A stretch of 64,000 nt of DNA from Hymenopellis radicata (GCA_015501595.1 JADNRX010000048.1:124001-188000); one strand, 5' to 3'. Shown: positions 12,158 through 22,581, numbered from the stretch's first letter. The notes: generated from the letters alone by a model not told the origin. Numbers and translations are program-made.

Positions 12158-12200
12158 CGTGGGTGCACTGTAATGCTTGACATCCCATCCTTAGTAAAAG

Positions 12201-12781
12201 ATGTCTCCCGTCGAAACAGGAAAATACGTTATCACCAACGTCCAATACGGCAACGTCGCGATCCTCGAAGATGGCAACACAGCGACGCCCGTCACTGCCG
12301 ACAGTTTTGACCAGAAGAATCACTCTAGAGTAAGCAGACTCACCTCTTCCATTTATTTCCTCGTACTAACGAGCGTGAACAGTGGAACGTCACCGAGCTC
12401 AGCAACAAACGCTACACGATTGTGAACTTCGGAACAGCTACCGACGCCTACAGCGGTGACGGTGCTGACGAAGGCGATATCGTCGAGGGTCGGCCCAGTA
12501 GAAACCAGCAGTGGGTTATCAAGGAAACCAACACGTCAGACGTTTACACGTTCGTGGCTTCGTTTTACGCAGTTCTGGAGCTTCACTTACAGGTTTGCGC
12601 TTTCATAGCATCAGCACCACCGGCAGCAGATACTACTGGAGTTTGTCCAGCGGAGAATCGGGGACCCTCGTACGTTTCCTCTGGTATACGTATACGATCA
12701 TAAACCGAACAAAGAGCTTTACAGGTCACCCTTAGCGCCAAGACTGATAAGCGGTCCCAGTGGACCTTCACGAAGAAGTAG
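12201..12781 (+). CDS. small beta-trefoil protein C, 4 exons
   Basis: The exons are 12201-12329, 12383-12549, 12609-12669 and 12725-12781, giving 137 residues. Intron positions and phases match gene B exactly. It begins MSPVETGKYVITNVQYGN and ends VTLSAKTDKRSQWTFTKK. The beta-trefoil pattern (YVITN, YTIVN, YTIST with W strands) supports an I66/ricin-B-like defence protein with no signal peptide. It is the intact sister of the transposon-split gene D at 38952. Its sequence at the equivalent point (AACACGTCAGACG) defines where the Plavaka element entered gene D. Confidence 0.75.
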
Positions 12782-13418
12782 ATTCCTGCTTCGGGAACGA
12801 GCTCATTGATATGCTGTTTTGCTGCTGTACTTTCGTCCGATATTAATGTGATGTGCATCGCGCTGATCTCGAAGGATCTAAACCTGCCAGTTCCCTCGCG
12901 TTCTGAATCGCGACTCTCGTTTCAACTCTCAATGAATTATCAGTTACGCTTCATCAAGTTACGGGCCAACTTATCTGCGACCCACTTGTCACTCCGATGT
13001 GTGTTCTCTATCTATTCAACGCTCTCCGCCGCTGATCTGTCTGGTCCGCTGTACGAGGACTACCCGACACTTGAGCTTGAAACCGGCCCGTCGGGCACAG
13101 CACAGCTGCGTATCGCCATCCTTCCCGCCTCCGACGGAGAGCTCCCTCGTAAACTTGTTCTGCGCACTCTACGGAAAGTCGTTACTCTTTGTCAAACGAA
13201 GATGCTCCAAACACGCTCCGATCCAAAAATAACGCAGCGATGACCTACAAGAACGCGTTGAATCTTCCCTCTGACCTCAGCATTCCCACTTTGCTTCTCT
13301 CACACTTTAATCCTTTGCTCAGACCCAGTTTTATTCTCCCTATCCCATTTTTTCGAGGTACTACTCCGGCGCTCTGCCCATCAAGTTATCCAGCTAACTG
13401 ACCTACACGTTTGTTTAG
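12782..13418. other. intergenic, duplicated at 49.1-50.7 kb
   Basis: There is no gene. The spacer is homologous to 49086-50667, where the other copy is enlarged by a 928-bp Mutator-like MITE. The C/T-rich stretch just before 13419 is probably the promoter and 5' leader of the cysteine-rich gene. Confidence 0.6.
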
Positions 13419-13779
13419 ATGCACTTCCGAACCATTTTTACTACCCTCGTCCTCACCGTCGTCAGCGGCAGTGTTAACGCCAGCCCCAAGATGCCTCTCA
13501 GCACTAAGCGCGAGATGAAGGCCGCCCTCGAGAAGAAGGAGAACTGCTACTGCTACGATGTCGGTGACAGCAGCGTCGTCTGCGGTCGCTCGGTGTTTGC
13601 TGTGAACCGCGAGTTCTATTGCCCGGGATACAACCAGCTCATTTGCTGCGACGATTGCAGTACGTATCCTGTCACCCTTTCATCTGGCTATCACTTATCT
13701 ATGCCGTTCAGGCTCGCACGGATGTTAAATAAACAAGGCTTTGTTCCCAGATGGCGTGCGCTTTTCGACGAGTCCCTAG
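13419..13779 (+). CDS. small secreted cysteine-rich protein 1, 2 exons
   Basis: Exon 1 is 13419-13659 and exon 2 is 13751-13779, giving 89 residues. An N-terminal signal peptide (MHFRTIFTTLVLTVVSGSVNA) is followed by a basic linker and a compact domain with seven cysteines (CYC, VVC, YC, ICC, DDC), typical of small secreted fungal proteins. I do not recognise a named family. The paralogue at 50668 is very similar over exon 1, but its exon 2 reads 6 residues further before stopping. In both genomic copies it sits just downstream of a beta-trefoil gene on the same strand, so the two genes moved as a pair. Confidence 0.65.
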
Positions 13780-13924
13780 TTTACTTTATGAATTGAAGAT
13801 GACTGCTTTTTGCCTGCATGTCCTTCCCATTGCGATCCTCAGCGCCGCACCGATGCGCCGGCACTGCACTTCGCGTCTTCATCAAGTTCGTGTATCACTC
13901 ATGATTATCAGTCCCTCCTAGATA

Positions 13925-14143
13925 CTGTAGACTTTAGTTCAATTCGTCAGTCACAGGTCACAGGCAACCCGGATCTGACGAAATGTCACAGTTGTCACTT
14001 GAAATCTTGTGAAAACTGCCCCGGCGGGGCCCCCGCCGTCCTCCCGCGGCGGCTATTGCCTTATATAGTAATCTGACGAATTCGAAATTTCGTCAGGCAG
14101 GTCACACGTCACATGGCCTGACGAATTGATTTAAAGTCCACAG
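13925..14143. mobile_element. MITE, 219 bp, TA target duplication
   Basis: The element starts CTGTAGACTTTAGTTCAATT and ends in the inverted form (...GATTTAAAGTCCACAG). It is flanked by TA on both sides, like Tc1/mariner-type MITEs. The duplicated block at 51150 lacks it (AGATAACCTAAC in place of AGATA...TAACCTAAA), giving a natural empty site. The centre is a GC-rich palindrome. A second copy is at 14707. Confidence 0.85.
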
Positions 14144-14333
14144 TAACCTAAAAAGTTGGTGAGATCACTATGCGCAGAGGGGATATGAACGGTCTTGGGA
14201 GGACGACCCGCGTTTTCTGAACTACCTTAAAGATCTTGCCCAGCTCGTACCACTAGCAGAAATACCATTAAGCCGAGACAATCGATGTCAAGTCCGGTGT
14301 GCTCTGGAGTCTGCTACGACCTGGACAGCACGT

Positions 14334-14662
14334 TAGGGTGGTGCAGTAAACCCTAGGTTTTGATACACCTCGGGTTTACTGCGGTTATTAACGGTATTGA
14401 TACAGTATTGAAACTGTCTGGGGTCAGGAGGTAGGTTTCGATACCGGTGATCATTTCACGTGACAGCGCGCCCGCGTTCAGAGAAGCTGGGAGTGGCGGG
14501 ACAAAGGCGGGATGAGGGCGGCGCACCGCTGCGCCACATCACGTGGTCACAATCACGTGCCGGTATCGAAACCGTTAGAAACGGTTTCAAAACTGAGGCC
14601 TCCCGGGGGGTCGGTATCAATACCGTTACTAACACCCCCCGGAGGTTTACTGCACCACCCTA
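14334..14662. mobile_element. hAT-type MITE, 329 bp, 8-bp target duplication
   Basis: The terminal inverted repeats are TAGGGTGGTGCAGTAAACC and its complement, and both sides carry the 8-bp target copy CAGCACGT. The TAGGG ends and 8-bp duplication are hAT hallmarks. The interior has several variants of a CGGTATCGAAACCG palindrome near both ends, possible transposase-binding repeats. It has no coding capacity. Confidence 0.88.
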
Positions 14663-14698
14663 CAGCACGTTGCGGCGAAGAGGAAAAGCAAAAATGCA

Positions 14699-15027
14699 TT
14701 CGGATACTGTATACTTTAATTCAATTCGTCAGGCCATGTGACGTGTGACTGGCCTGACGAAATTTTGAATTCGTCAGATTACTATATGCGGTAATAGCCG
14801 CCGCTCCGCCGCGGCGGCGGGAGGACGGCGGGGGCCCCGCCGGGCCAGTTTTCGCGAAATTTTGAGTGACAAGTGTGACATTTCGTCAAATCCAGGTCGC
14901 CTGTGACCTGTGACTGACGAATTGATTAAAAGTCTACAGTACGGGGAATCGAACCCCGAGCTGCCGCGCTCAGGAAACTGCACAACTTATGACGTGATGA
15001 GAGGCGGCAATGTTACACCATATCCGA
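14699..15027 (-). pseudogene. tRNA-Glu(CTC) gene split by a MITE
   Basis: On the minus strand, acceptor half TCGGATA (15021-15027) is followed by TGGTGTAAC, an anticodon arm GCCGC-CTCTCA-intron-C-GCGGC, and a T arm CGGGG-TTCGATT-CCCCG ending at TA (14940-14941). There the 233-bp MITE begins. Beyond it, 14699-14706 gives TATCCGAA, the exact complement of the 5' acceptor half, followed by a T5 pol III stop. The intron holds GAG, able to pair with the CTC anticodon, as in normal tRNA introns. About 9 bases of the D-arm 3' half also seem to be missing, so the gene is damaged in two places. Confidence 0.75.
14707..14939. mobile_element. MITE, 233 bp, second copy, inside tRNA-Glu
   Basis: It is the same family as 13925-14143, in the opposite orientation: ends CTGTATACTTTAATTCAATT and ...GATTAAAAGTCTACAG, flanked by TA (14705-14706 and 14940-14941). 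The insertion falls in the 3' acceptor stem of a tRNA-Glu gene. Confidence 0.88.
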
Positions 15028-15349
15028 TAACTATCATCGTGGGTCTGATATTAAACTCCCGGGAGGAACGACTGCTCAAGTGTAGGAGGAATTGAGGGAA
15101 GTCTGTGTGGAGACGTGCGCCGCGGCCGCGGTTCATCAATATGAGCAACTCTCTTTCTTCAATAGTCTACCCCTCCCCGGCTTCTCCGTCACTGCCCTCC
15201 GACAGCCACCTATCCTCGCTCTCCGTGAAGAACGGTTACTCTGAATAGACATGCCGGAGGGGAGGAAAGGGAACCACCCATCATCGTCGTGGCTCCACAA
15301 GAGTTTCTCCAGGGTTGCTCGTACCATTTCGTCAGGCTGACAGTAAATT

Positions 15350-15836
15350 ACCCAGGACGTCGAGAAAGGATCATCCAACAGGAGTGAGAGTGACAAGCGA
15401 CGAGCGGGATTCCCCCGACATCTCGTATATGATGTGACCGCGCCCGCCTTGAGCTGGTCTGACGTCCCCATCGGTTTCCTAAAACGGCGTGAAAGAACGA
15501 CAAAATGAAAGGAAGAAAGCACGCACCCAAGAGAGCATTCGGACCAAGAGCTGACAAGAGTCGCTCAAGCCTGAGCATAGACACGGCATCCACGAGTATA
15601 CGCACATAACGTTGATAGACGTCATCTGTGCCGCGTATGCAGAGACGTTTGTCAACGGAGAACCATTAGGACCTAACCATGGTCCGCAATCCGGAGGAGA
15701 GCGTAGGTTTCCCGCACCTTGAGGTATTCCTAGTGATAGGTCAATATGATGTATGGGAAGAAAACGCGGGTTTACCCAGTCGATATTGACACCATCGAGT
15801 CCTTAGCTGTGTACGGCGCCAACGAGGCGTTAACGA
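15350..15836 (-). pseudogene. GH18 chitinase relic, 3' part
   Basis: Reading the minus strand in shifting frames gives GLDGVNIDW, a donor, then (after one missing base in a C run) EYPQGAGNLRSPPD, WLGPNGSPLTNVSAYAAQMT, GPNALLGAC and GNPARRLSLSLLL. These match successive blocks of fungal GH18 chitinases, including the DGxDIDW-E catalytic motif split by an intron. Frames do not connect, so it is non-functional. The 5' part lies at 17393-17690. Confidence 0.55.
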
Positions 15837-16265
15837 TCTAGAGATCAGGCAGCACGCTGAGCCTAGACGCGAAAAGGCGGGAAGGGGTTCATACCTCTGG
15901 GCCGTTGTGCACGATGTCGGCGGCTTCGATGGCTACAGCATCGGGAGCGGCGAAGGACGCGTCGGTGTTCACTGTTGATGCTCGTGTTTGCTGGTCAACA
16001 GGTATACCTGTGTAACCTGATTGGCTATGTTTGCCTCGTGATCGACACGTTTGACGCGTTGCTTCGATTTCAAGCTCGACGGCGCACCTAAGGCTAGGTC
16101 GGCCAGATGATGCCAGTTCGTTAAGGCCATCCTGGTGACATCCACATGTCAATGTCATGTGGCCGTACAAACCTGAGGCACGTGGGAGAACGTCCCGATG
16201 TGGAACAGTGCTATAACTTTCAACGGTCAACCACAACCACAACTACAATTCCCAACACTACTACC

Positions 16266-16978
16266 ATGGCCGCGATCCCGCCCCCTGCGAACCCGATTAC
16301 GCTCCTCGCACAAGACGCTACACATAGCTACGGCGGACTGATACGCCCAGCGCCTCCCCAACAACCACCGACCACTCAAGATGTTGTTGAGTCTGTTCGG
16401 CTCCACCGAAGGGCGGCCGACAGGCACAGCAAGTTTATACGCGTCGGAGATCGCACCCGTTCTGATTTTCTCCTACAGGGAAAGCTCACGCACCCCAGTC
16501 GCCCGGGTTCGTGAGTGATAACGCTTTGGCTGCTTGCGTGCAATATGAGCATGTAGTTACTGAGCAGTCTCTCGGGATTGCTGGAACCCGTACGATAAAA
16601 GCCTCTTCATAAAATCTTTGTTTTGGTTCTGACCAGTCCGCCTAGCTCCATGGTTCCAGGCCTGGAACAATCAACACTTCCAACCATTCGTTAATCGCGT
16701 GCAAGGCGATCTTACTGTACTAAAACGCGATGTTACCACCCTCATGATTCGGGATGGCCAAGTACGTTATCTTCGTCATTCGCCTTGTTCCACCATTCAC
16801 CAAAGCCATTTAGGATCGCAACTCTGAATTTTTGATTGACGATAACGGCCCTTTCTACGAGGTCCCATTCCCTGATGGGCGCAGACCTTGGGGGTTGCTA
16901 GTCAATCAGTGCCCAACACCGTATGTCATACCTGCACTGTCAATAAAAGCGAGATATCTGACTTCATTACAGGGCAAT
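16266..16978 (+). pseudogene. truncated Mug135-like copy
   Basis: It starts MAAIPPPANPITLLAQ and contains the proline-rich PQQPPTTQ, then (about 16641-16760) PWFQAWNNQHFQPF, then (about 16815-16920) GPFYEVPFPDGRRPW. These correspond to exons 1-3 of the gene at 5384-6480. The next intron is present with its acceptor (CATTACAG), but after GGCAATAT homology stops abruptly and unrelated sequence follows. The LPALT...YYKGY...AIG exon is absent. The breakpoint is near 16978. Confidence 0.65.
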
Positions 16979-17370
16979 ATTAAGTAGATGCCGAATCCAA
17001 GGAGAATGGTGAGCCATATCATGGACATGATATATCCAGCGCCAGCGAGCCCCGTCAGTCCTGTTCGGATGTACGCCTGAACAGTGCCAGCGTACGAAGA
17101 CGGGATCCAGTCAAGGTAGCGAATGAGCATTAGGAACTGGACACTCGCGCCCCACGAATAAAGGAACACGCGAGTGATACCGTAGAGATGCCTGAGGAGT
17201 GTAAGCATGCCAGCGTACTTGTAAAAGGGAAGACATATGGCGTTAGATATATCAGCGAGTTCGACATGGTGTATGTCACGGTAATATTCAATCGGAACGA
17301 TTGCCGTCGTGTCCATTGAAAAGAGAGGGTTCATCTCGGAGGAATCTCGCCGTCCTGGGAATCTACTCAT
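16906..17370 (-). CDS. unidentified multi-pass membrane protein ORF
   Basis: The 154-codon ORF on the minus strand has several hydrophobic segments, including MLTLLRHLYGITRVFLYSW, VQFLMLIRYLDWI and MIWLTILLGFGIYLI. I recognise no family. Its 3' end overlaps the breakpoint at which the truncated Mug135-like copy (plus strand) stops, so both are probably cut by the same rearrangement. The true gene is likely longer or interrupted. Confidence 0.35.
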   Translation of the reverse strand: MSRFPGRRDSSEMNPLFSMDTTAIVPIEYYRDIHHVELADISNAICLPFYKYAGMLTLLRHLYGITRVFLYSWGASVQFLMLIRYLDWIPSSYAGTVQAYIRTGLTGLAGAGYIMSMIWLTILLGFGIYLILPCNEVRYLAFIDSAGMTYGVGH

Positions 17371-17392
17371 TGATCTAGAGCCAGAGAGCGCA

Positions 17393-17690
17393 TATGATGT
17401 ATAGGAAGAACCAAGCCAGGTTTACCCAGTCGATATCGACACCATCGAGTCCTTAGCTGTACGACACCAGCGAGGCGTTAACGAGTTTGCTCCGGTTGAA
17501 CGGCTACTCACTGAGGCGGAGGACCAGTGACTGCCGCCCCATCACCTGCATATATGCGTTAGAAATGATGATCATCGAGTGGAGACAAGTCACATACCAA
17601 TAGACAGAACGATCTTCGAATTCGGTGTCACAAACGCAAAGAACAGGATATCAAACTTGCTGAAACCGAGGCTCGCTGGAGGGTGCGTGC
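17393..17690 (-). pseudogene. GH18 chitinase relic, 5' part
   Basis: The minus strand carries FDILFFAFVTPNSKIVLSIG followed by a GTATGT donor, and lower down GLDGVDIDW followed by GTAAAC. In GH18 chitinases these are the beta-1/beta-3 region and the DxxDxDxE motif. The sequence between them is too short, so internal exons are lost. Confidence 0.5.
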
Positions 17691-17699
17691 TCACGGCCT

Positions 17700-17980
17700 A
17701 GTCGGGGTAGTACGCCCCAGCGACATATGTAGAGAGCGATGTGGCAGGCTGACTGGTGAGATTGGCTTCGAGCTTGCAGATCATCGAGGGTAATGTGTTC
17801 GTCGTTGTCGCTGAGGAATGACGGAAGGACGTGCGACTTTCGATAGCGCGCCGCCGAGGGCAGAAGGGCGTTCATATATGCGAGCAGCCCTGCTTTGCGG
17901 CTTGCGATTAGCTCGTCGTCGACCCATGCCAAGGGCATGACCGCCTGCACGAAGTCCTTCTTGGGCGGGAAGGGTACGGC
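17700..17980 (-). pseudogene. possible PX-domain fragment
   Basis: The minus strand reads VPFPPKKDFVQ...WVDDELIASRKAGLLAYMNALL...LPSFLSDN, similar to the PPK loop and following helices of phosphoinositide-binding PX domains. A stop codon lies directly upstream in that frame and I cannot find the first half of the domain. It is likely a fragment of a decayed gene. Confidence 0.35.
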
Positions 17981-19276
17981 CTAGAGACGCGGGTAGCTCG
18001 ACGAACTGCAAGTTCATGGTCTAGCGCTTCATGACCGCGACCTAGCTGACATCGTGGAGCCTGACGATGACGAGGTAGAGGATGTGTAGTTCGGTGGCGA
18101 GGACGTCGTGTGCCCAGTGGCGATGGAAACACTGGAAATGATATTGTCTTGGCTTGGCGTCTCGAAAGCAAACATGTAGTCGGGTGAGGTGTTATCGCCA
18201 TTAATTCTTCCAGCGGCATGACGCATATGAAGAAAGGTCGTGGATGCTCGGAACGATTTTGGTCCAGGCAACCGCACGCGAGAAGCTTTGGCGGCGTTGT
18301 GGTTTCGGATGCCATGCGGGGAAATACTGTATAGGCGATATCCGTCTATAACTGTATTTCTTTGGAGCGCAAGGAATGATACGAGGCGCAATTAGCAAAC
18401 GATAAGATACCTGTATGCACAATGAGCTTCGGACCGAAATGAAGTTGAAACGTACGAAAAGTTTCCCTTCACGACGTGCCTCCCATTGTTTATACAAAGA
18501 CGCGGTGGCCGCGTATATGGTTTTAAAACGGATGTACGTTGAAGTTCCATGAAAACATCGTATCGGAACCGAGGACGTACCGGTTACCCTCGGACAATCT
18601 GTAGTCAGTCCTTTACTGTTTTCGTCGATTTTGGGTGTATCATTGGGCGGAGGACGCCTAGTCCGTTGTTTTTCCGGAACGAAGGCCAGGGCACATAGGG
18701 CACTGTTCTATCTTGGCGGCTGCTGTCGCAAACCTTAACTCGCATAAAGGGCGGCTAGAGAACGATATTGAGCTTTGGTGATGGTGGGAGAAAAGAAGCA
18801 GCGACGCGATCACGTGGGGTGGTCCAGCTTCCGCTACACCTGAGGAGAGCAGAGCCTAAACGGTCTTCAGGGACACTCGATAATCTCAAGTAATTCCTCA
18901 GGAGGATTGGAACCGTGTCTCTGTGACTGTGGGGCGCTCGGTATGGTGTGCATCACCCCAAGTTCAATTTGCGACTCGTTAGTAGGCTGAAACTTCAAGT
19001 CCGAAGTACATCACAAAGCCTCATAGTGACATAGTCCCATTGACAATATACAGTACAGTGTAATATTGAATGTCCGTTGTTTTTTTGAAAAAAGTCCTAG
19101 TTTCGAACGTTAGAAACCATCATCATCACTGCTGATAAGCAGGCGGACGTTCCTCCGGTCTCGAACTCGAAAAGGACGACAGACTAGCTGTAACAGGCGA
19201 CCATTTCAATGTTATCGGAGACACAGCTTGGTGATTATGAGAAAAAAGATCCACACTTCAAGACGAAAGAGATGTA
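17981..19276. other. no recognisable gene
   Basis: Short minus-strand ORFs (18029-18497) have no family signature. From about 18.5 to 19.2 kb I see neither genes nor repeats. Confidence 0.35.
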
Positions 19277-20092
19277 CTACTTACTTGGAGATTGTTCCAA
19301 GAATGGTGTCATCGTAGAACTCGAACGAGTTTGAATATGTCCAGGGGACACTGCTTGTTGCCTTAGGCGGTGGCGCCGCTTTCGGTAACACAACACGCCG
19401 ACTAAAGAGGCGACAAGAAGCACTGCAGCCGTCCCGCCTACAGTGACGCCAATAACGATGGAATGCATTTTCTTCGAAGCTGGATCGGAGGTTGTGCCTG
19501 CAGCTCCTTGTGCTCCAGTGGTATTCCTTGCTATCGAAGGACCCGTCGGGGTAATACTGCCTGTCAATGCCATGTCGCCCGAGGCAGTGGCGCTAGTCGC
19601 AGTGGAACCGTTGACCACGACTCCGTCGGGCTTATCGCCTGCCAGCGGTAGATACAGCAGATAATCCAGCCAAATTCCAGCGTCCGGGGCTACGGACTCC
19701 ATCACAAGGGTGTGTTCTCCAGGCTGCAGGTCCGCCGAGTGGAAGTGGAGTTGTCTATACTGCACCTGGGGAAGTGTCACAGGCGCAAAGGTCGTACTGC
19801 CGCCTCCGTCGACAGTATACGTGGATATAGGGTCGGGCGCATTGGAGCCATCTTTGGAAATAATAGTCCCGTATACTTTGACCATAGTGCCTACGACGAT
19901 GCGTGAGTAACGAGCAGGAGAACTTGAAATGTCAAGCCAACCATTAAAGACGAAGCTCATTGTTGCCCCGGCGTTGTACGTCCCGTGGGTGGTGCTGTTA
20001 TATTCATTGGAGTTCCCGCTCGGGGTCCAGTCGCCCTTGGAGTATTTGAGCCTGACATCGGCATCATCGACGAGGACGAAGGAGTTCGACAT
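19277..20092 (-). CDS. single-pass membrane protein with N-terminal beta-domain, copy 1
   Basis: Exon 1 is 19942-20092, a 51-nt intron spans 19891-19941, and exon 2 is 19277-19890, giving 254 residues. The intron length is a multiple of three and it stays open if unspliced; the paralogue at 21720 has an intron at the same place, which supports splicing. The N-terminal half (VDDADVRLKYS, GATMSFVFNG, VKVYGTI, LQPGEHTLVM, WLDYLLY) is a beta-rich domain common in agaric cell-surface proteins of unknown ligand. A Ser/Thr/Gly-rich linker, one transmembrane helix (IVIGVTVGGTAAVLLVASL) and a basic stop-transfer CYRKRRHRLR follow. There is no N-terminal signal peptide. Confidence 0.7.
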   Translation of the reverse strand: MSNSFVLVDDADVRLKYSKGDWTPSGNSNEYNSTTHGTYNAGATMSFVFNGWLDISSSPARYSRIVVGTMVKVYGTIISKDGSNAPDPISTYTVDGGGSTTFAPVTLPQVQYRQLHFHSADLQPGEHTLVMESVAPDAGIWLDYLLYLPLAGDKPDGVVVNGSTATSATASGDMALTGSITPTGPSIARNTTGAQGAAGTTSDPASKKMHSIVIGVTVGGTAAVLLVASLVGVLCYRKRRHRLRQQAVSPGHIQTRSSSTMTPFLEQSPSK

Positions 20093-21719
20093 GGAAAATT
20101 GGAAGCTCCGAGTCGTCGTCGGGGCAAATAAATCACATACCGTACTTCAGCAAGCCCTATAAACATGATGCGCTAGAGGATCTCTGATGATCATGTAGCC
20201 CAGAAGCTTGTATTGACATAATGAATTGCAGTTCTGAATATTCATCATGTCTGTCATCGGAACATCAGAGCGTTGCACACCGGAAAGAATGAAGTATATC
20301 TCACAAGTTGAATCCAGCGGGCTCGCTGCCTTGAGTCGTCGGGAAATGTCCAAAAAGGTCTATGTACTCCCGTCCTAAGGAAAACGGAAGGAACTCTGGT
20401 TGCGAAATGGATCTCAACAAGAAATTTTAACCTCCCAATCGGGATGTTTGATACCTTCAAGTCTTAGTTTCTCTTAGCACCTGTCACCAGTCCGGCGCAC
20501 GTATCCATGCAACTGAGCGGGGGTATCAATAGCCAGATAGAAATCGAGAACTTGAAGAACGAACGCACGGCGACTCTGGCCAACTAGTGAAATTCGGAGC
20601 GCCTGGGAAGGAGACCAACGCACGCCGCAGAAACGGCGAAACCCGAGAAAACCCGGACGGGAAGAAGCATCCCGGTAATCACTGCGCGTTAATGAAGCAG
20701 CTTCGTAACCGTTTCCTTTTACCCTTGGGAAACTAGTTTCGTCCTGACATAACGACCAGCAGCTCAGCGGCTGTGACCGGTCAAGTAGACTCGTGAATTG
20801 TAGCTTGAGATTGGGTGGTTGTCCCTGTTCTCCTGGTAAAGCCTCGTCCTCGTTTCGACCGCCGAGTTGTTGCTTCGCTCTTGACCGAATCCCCAGCCCT
20901 CCGGCGGTGTTAGAGCTAAAATGGTGATATTGGTACCATCTTTGCTGTCAAGTAGCTTGGAGACGAAGAAAGCCAGAGCAGGCAAGAACCTGAAGCTGAT
21001 GGTGATGGACGCGCTAAGAGAGGAGAAACGCGTCTCCTGAAAAGGGTCATCCGTCACGTGCTTCCTCGAGTTGCAGACGGAGAAAAAAAAACTTCCTCCC
21101 GGTACTAGATATCAGTGATACTAAGCACTTACGACCCAATTAACGACCCACACGTCCTCGGAATTTAGAATGGCTTTCATCATTGTCGTCTACCGCGACA
21201 AAGCCGCTCGCCATCGAACTCTCTGGAGCTGGGCGTCGTCTCAACTTGAAGCGCTGAGACCGTTAAAACTGTTGGCATAAAGTTTGATTACTATTCAGGA
21301 GAATACTCATGTAACGTTGGCTGCTCGAGGTGTCTGTCGCTAGATCATCACATCATGTCGCAAGAGTAGTCGATAATCGTGCTGAAAGAGACCTGCGGGC
21401 TTTCATTGCTCTCCGCACGAACACGACTTTTCTGGTAATTCTCTGACAACAGCCGAGTATGTACCTGTGGTCATTGGAGGAGCACATCTCTCCGCACGCG
21501 TCCTGAGTGGACATCAACCATCAGCCTAATATAAGTAGAGAGCGAACAGCAGAAAGAACTCACGATGAGTCAGAGTGAGGTGGAAACGATGTGACTTCGA
21601 TCCTGGAAACGATGGAAACCGTGTGAGATTTTACAGACCAAAGTACAAATACAATCCATGAAGTCCAGCATCAATGATGCCCAAACGTGGCCTTATAAGA
21701 AGGCGGATTCTGATATTCC
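20093..21719. other. no recognisable gene
   Basis: A 97-codon minus ORF at 20764-21057 lacks any family signature. I see no repeat or RNA gene in this spacer. Confidence 0.35.
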
Positions 21720-22581
21720 CTAGTAGCGGTAGTTCCACTCCCGCTGGGTAGCGTCCCAGTTTGATATGTAGACGGCGGAGGTACTGATGCGCGAGAAATG
21801 AGCGTCGGTATCCTCATCGAGAGGAAGGTGGTACGGACCATATGCGCTTTCTAACATAAATGGAGTGGGCACGCCTCTCGAATATTCATGTGCAAGCGTG
21901 GAGCCGCGCTTTAACCGCCGACTCCGATAACATAAGAACCCAATCAGACACCCAAGTACGACCAACGCAGCCACCCCTCCCACTGCACCTCCAATGATGT
22001 CGGGTGTCGCAGATGACTTGGAGCGGCCCACGGCTACGCTCGAGGTCGAGGTTGGCATTATGTCAGACTGTGTAGCACTGAAGCTTGGGCTTGAGCTTGT
22101 CGAAGTGGGATCTTCTTCTTCATCGAGTGGCGTATACACGATGTAGTCCAGCCAAAACCAGCTGAGCTCTATCGTCGAGTTCATCACGAGCGTGTGCTCC
22201 CCTGGCTGTAGGTCGGCGGACTGGAACATGACCTGTTCATACTGAACGTTCGCGCCAGGCGTAGGCGCGAACGTCGCCGAGGAGCTGGCATCGAGGGAAA
22301 ACTTTGAGACAGGATCTGGGGCTCCTGAGAGATTGGCACTGGAGATTGTGCCGTACACTTGGACGAAAGTACCTGCGGAGATTTATGAACGGATAATGAC
22401 GACGGATGTAAGGCTAGAGAATACCGTTGAAGACGAAGGTCGCTGTTGCGCCAGCGCTCCGTGTCCCATGTGTGGTGTGATTGAACTCGTTCGCGCTTCC
22501 AGCGGTGAACCATCCCGGCTTATTCGAGTACTGGATGTTTGAAACGTCGCTGTCGTCTACACGGACAAGCGTGGTCGACAT
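21720..22581 (-). CDS. single-pass membrane protein with N-terminal beta-domain, copy 2
   Basis: Exon 1 is 22425-22581 and exon 2 is 21720-22372, giving 269 residues. It parallels the gene at 19277: VRVDDSDV, ATATFVFNG, VQVYGTI, LQPGEHTLVM, WLDYIVY, a Ser/Thr linker, one transmembrane helix (IIGGAVGGVAALVVLGCLI) and a basic CYRSRRLKRG, with a longer cytoplasmic tail. Same strand and same intron phase as copy 1 point to a tandem gene duplication. The role is unknown; cell-wall or carbohydrate sensing is a guess. Confidence 0.7.

Larger units (their letters stand above)
15745..17483. repeat. ~90-bp direct repeat flanking an inserted segment
   Basis: Copies at about 15745-15836 and 17393-17483 are close to identical and contain the GVxIDW exon of the GH18 relic. 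Between them is about 1.55 kb that includes the truncated Mug135-like copy and the membrane ORF. This looks like a partial tandem duplication of the chitinase with foreign sequence between the halves. Confidence 0.7.

Noticed and set aside
14460..14748. ORFs across the hAT-type MITE
   Set aside because: They span element ends and palindromes and have no recognisable protein.
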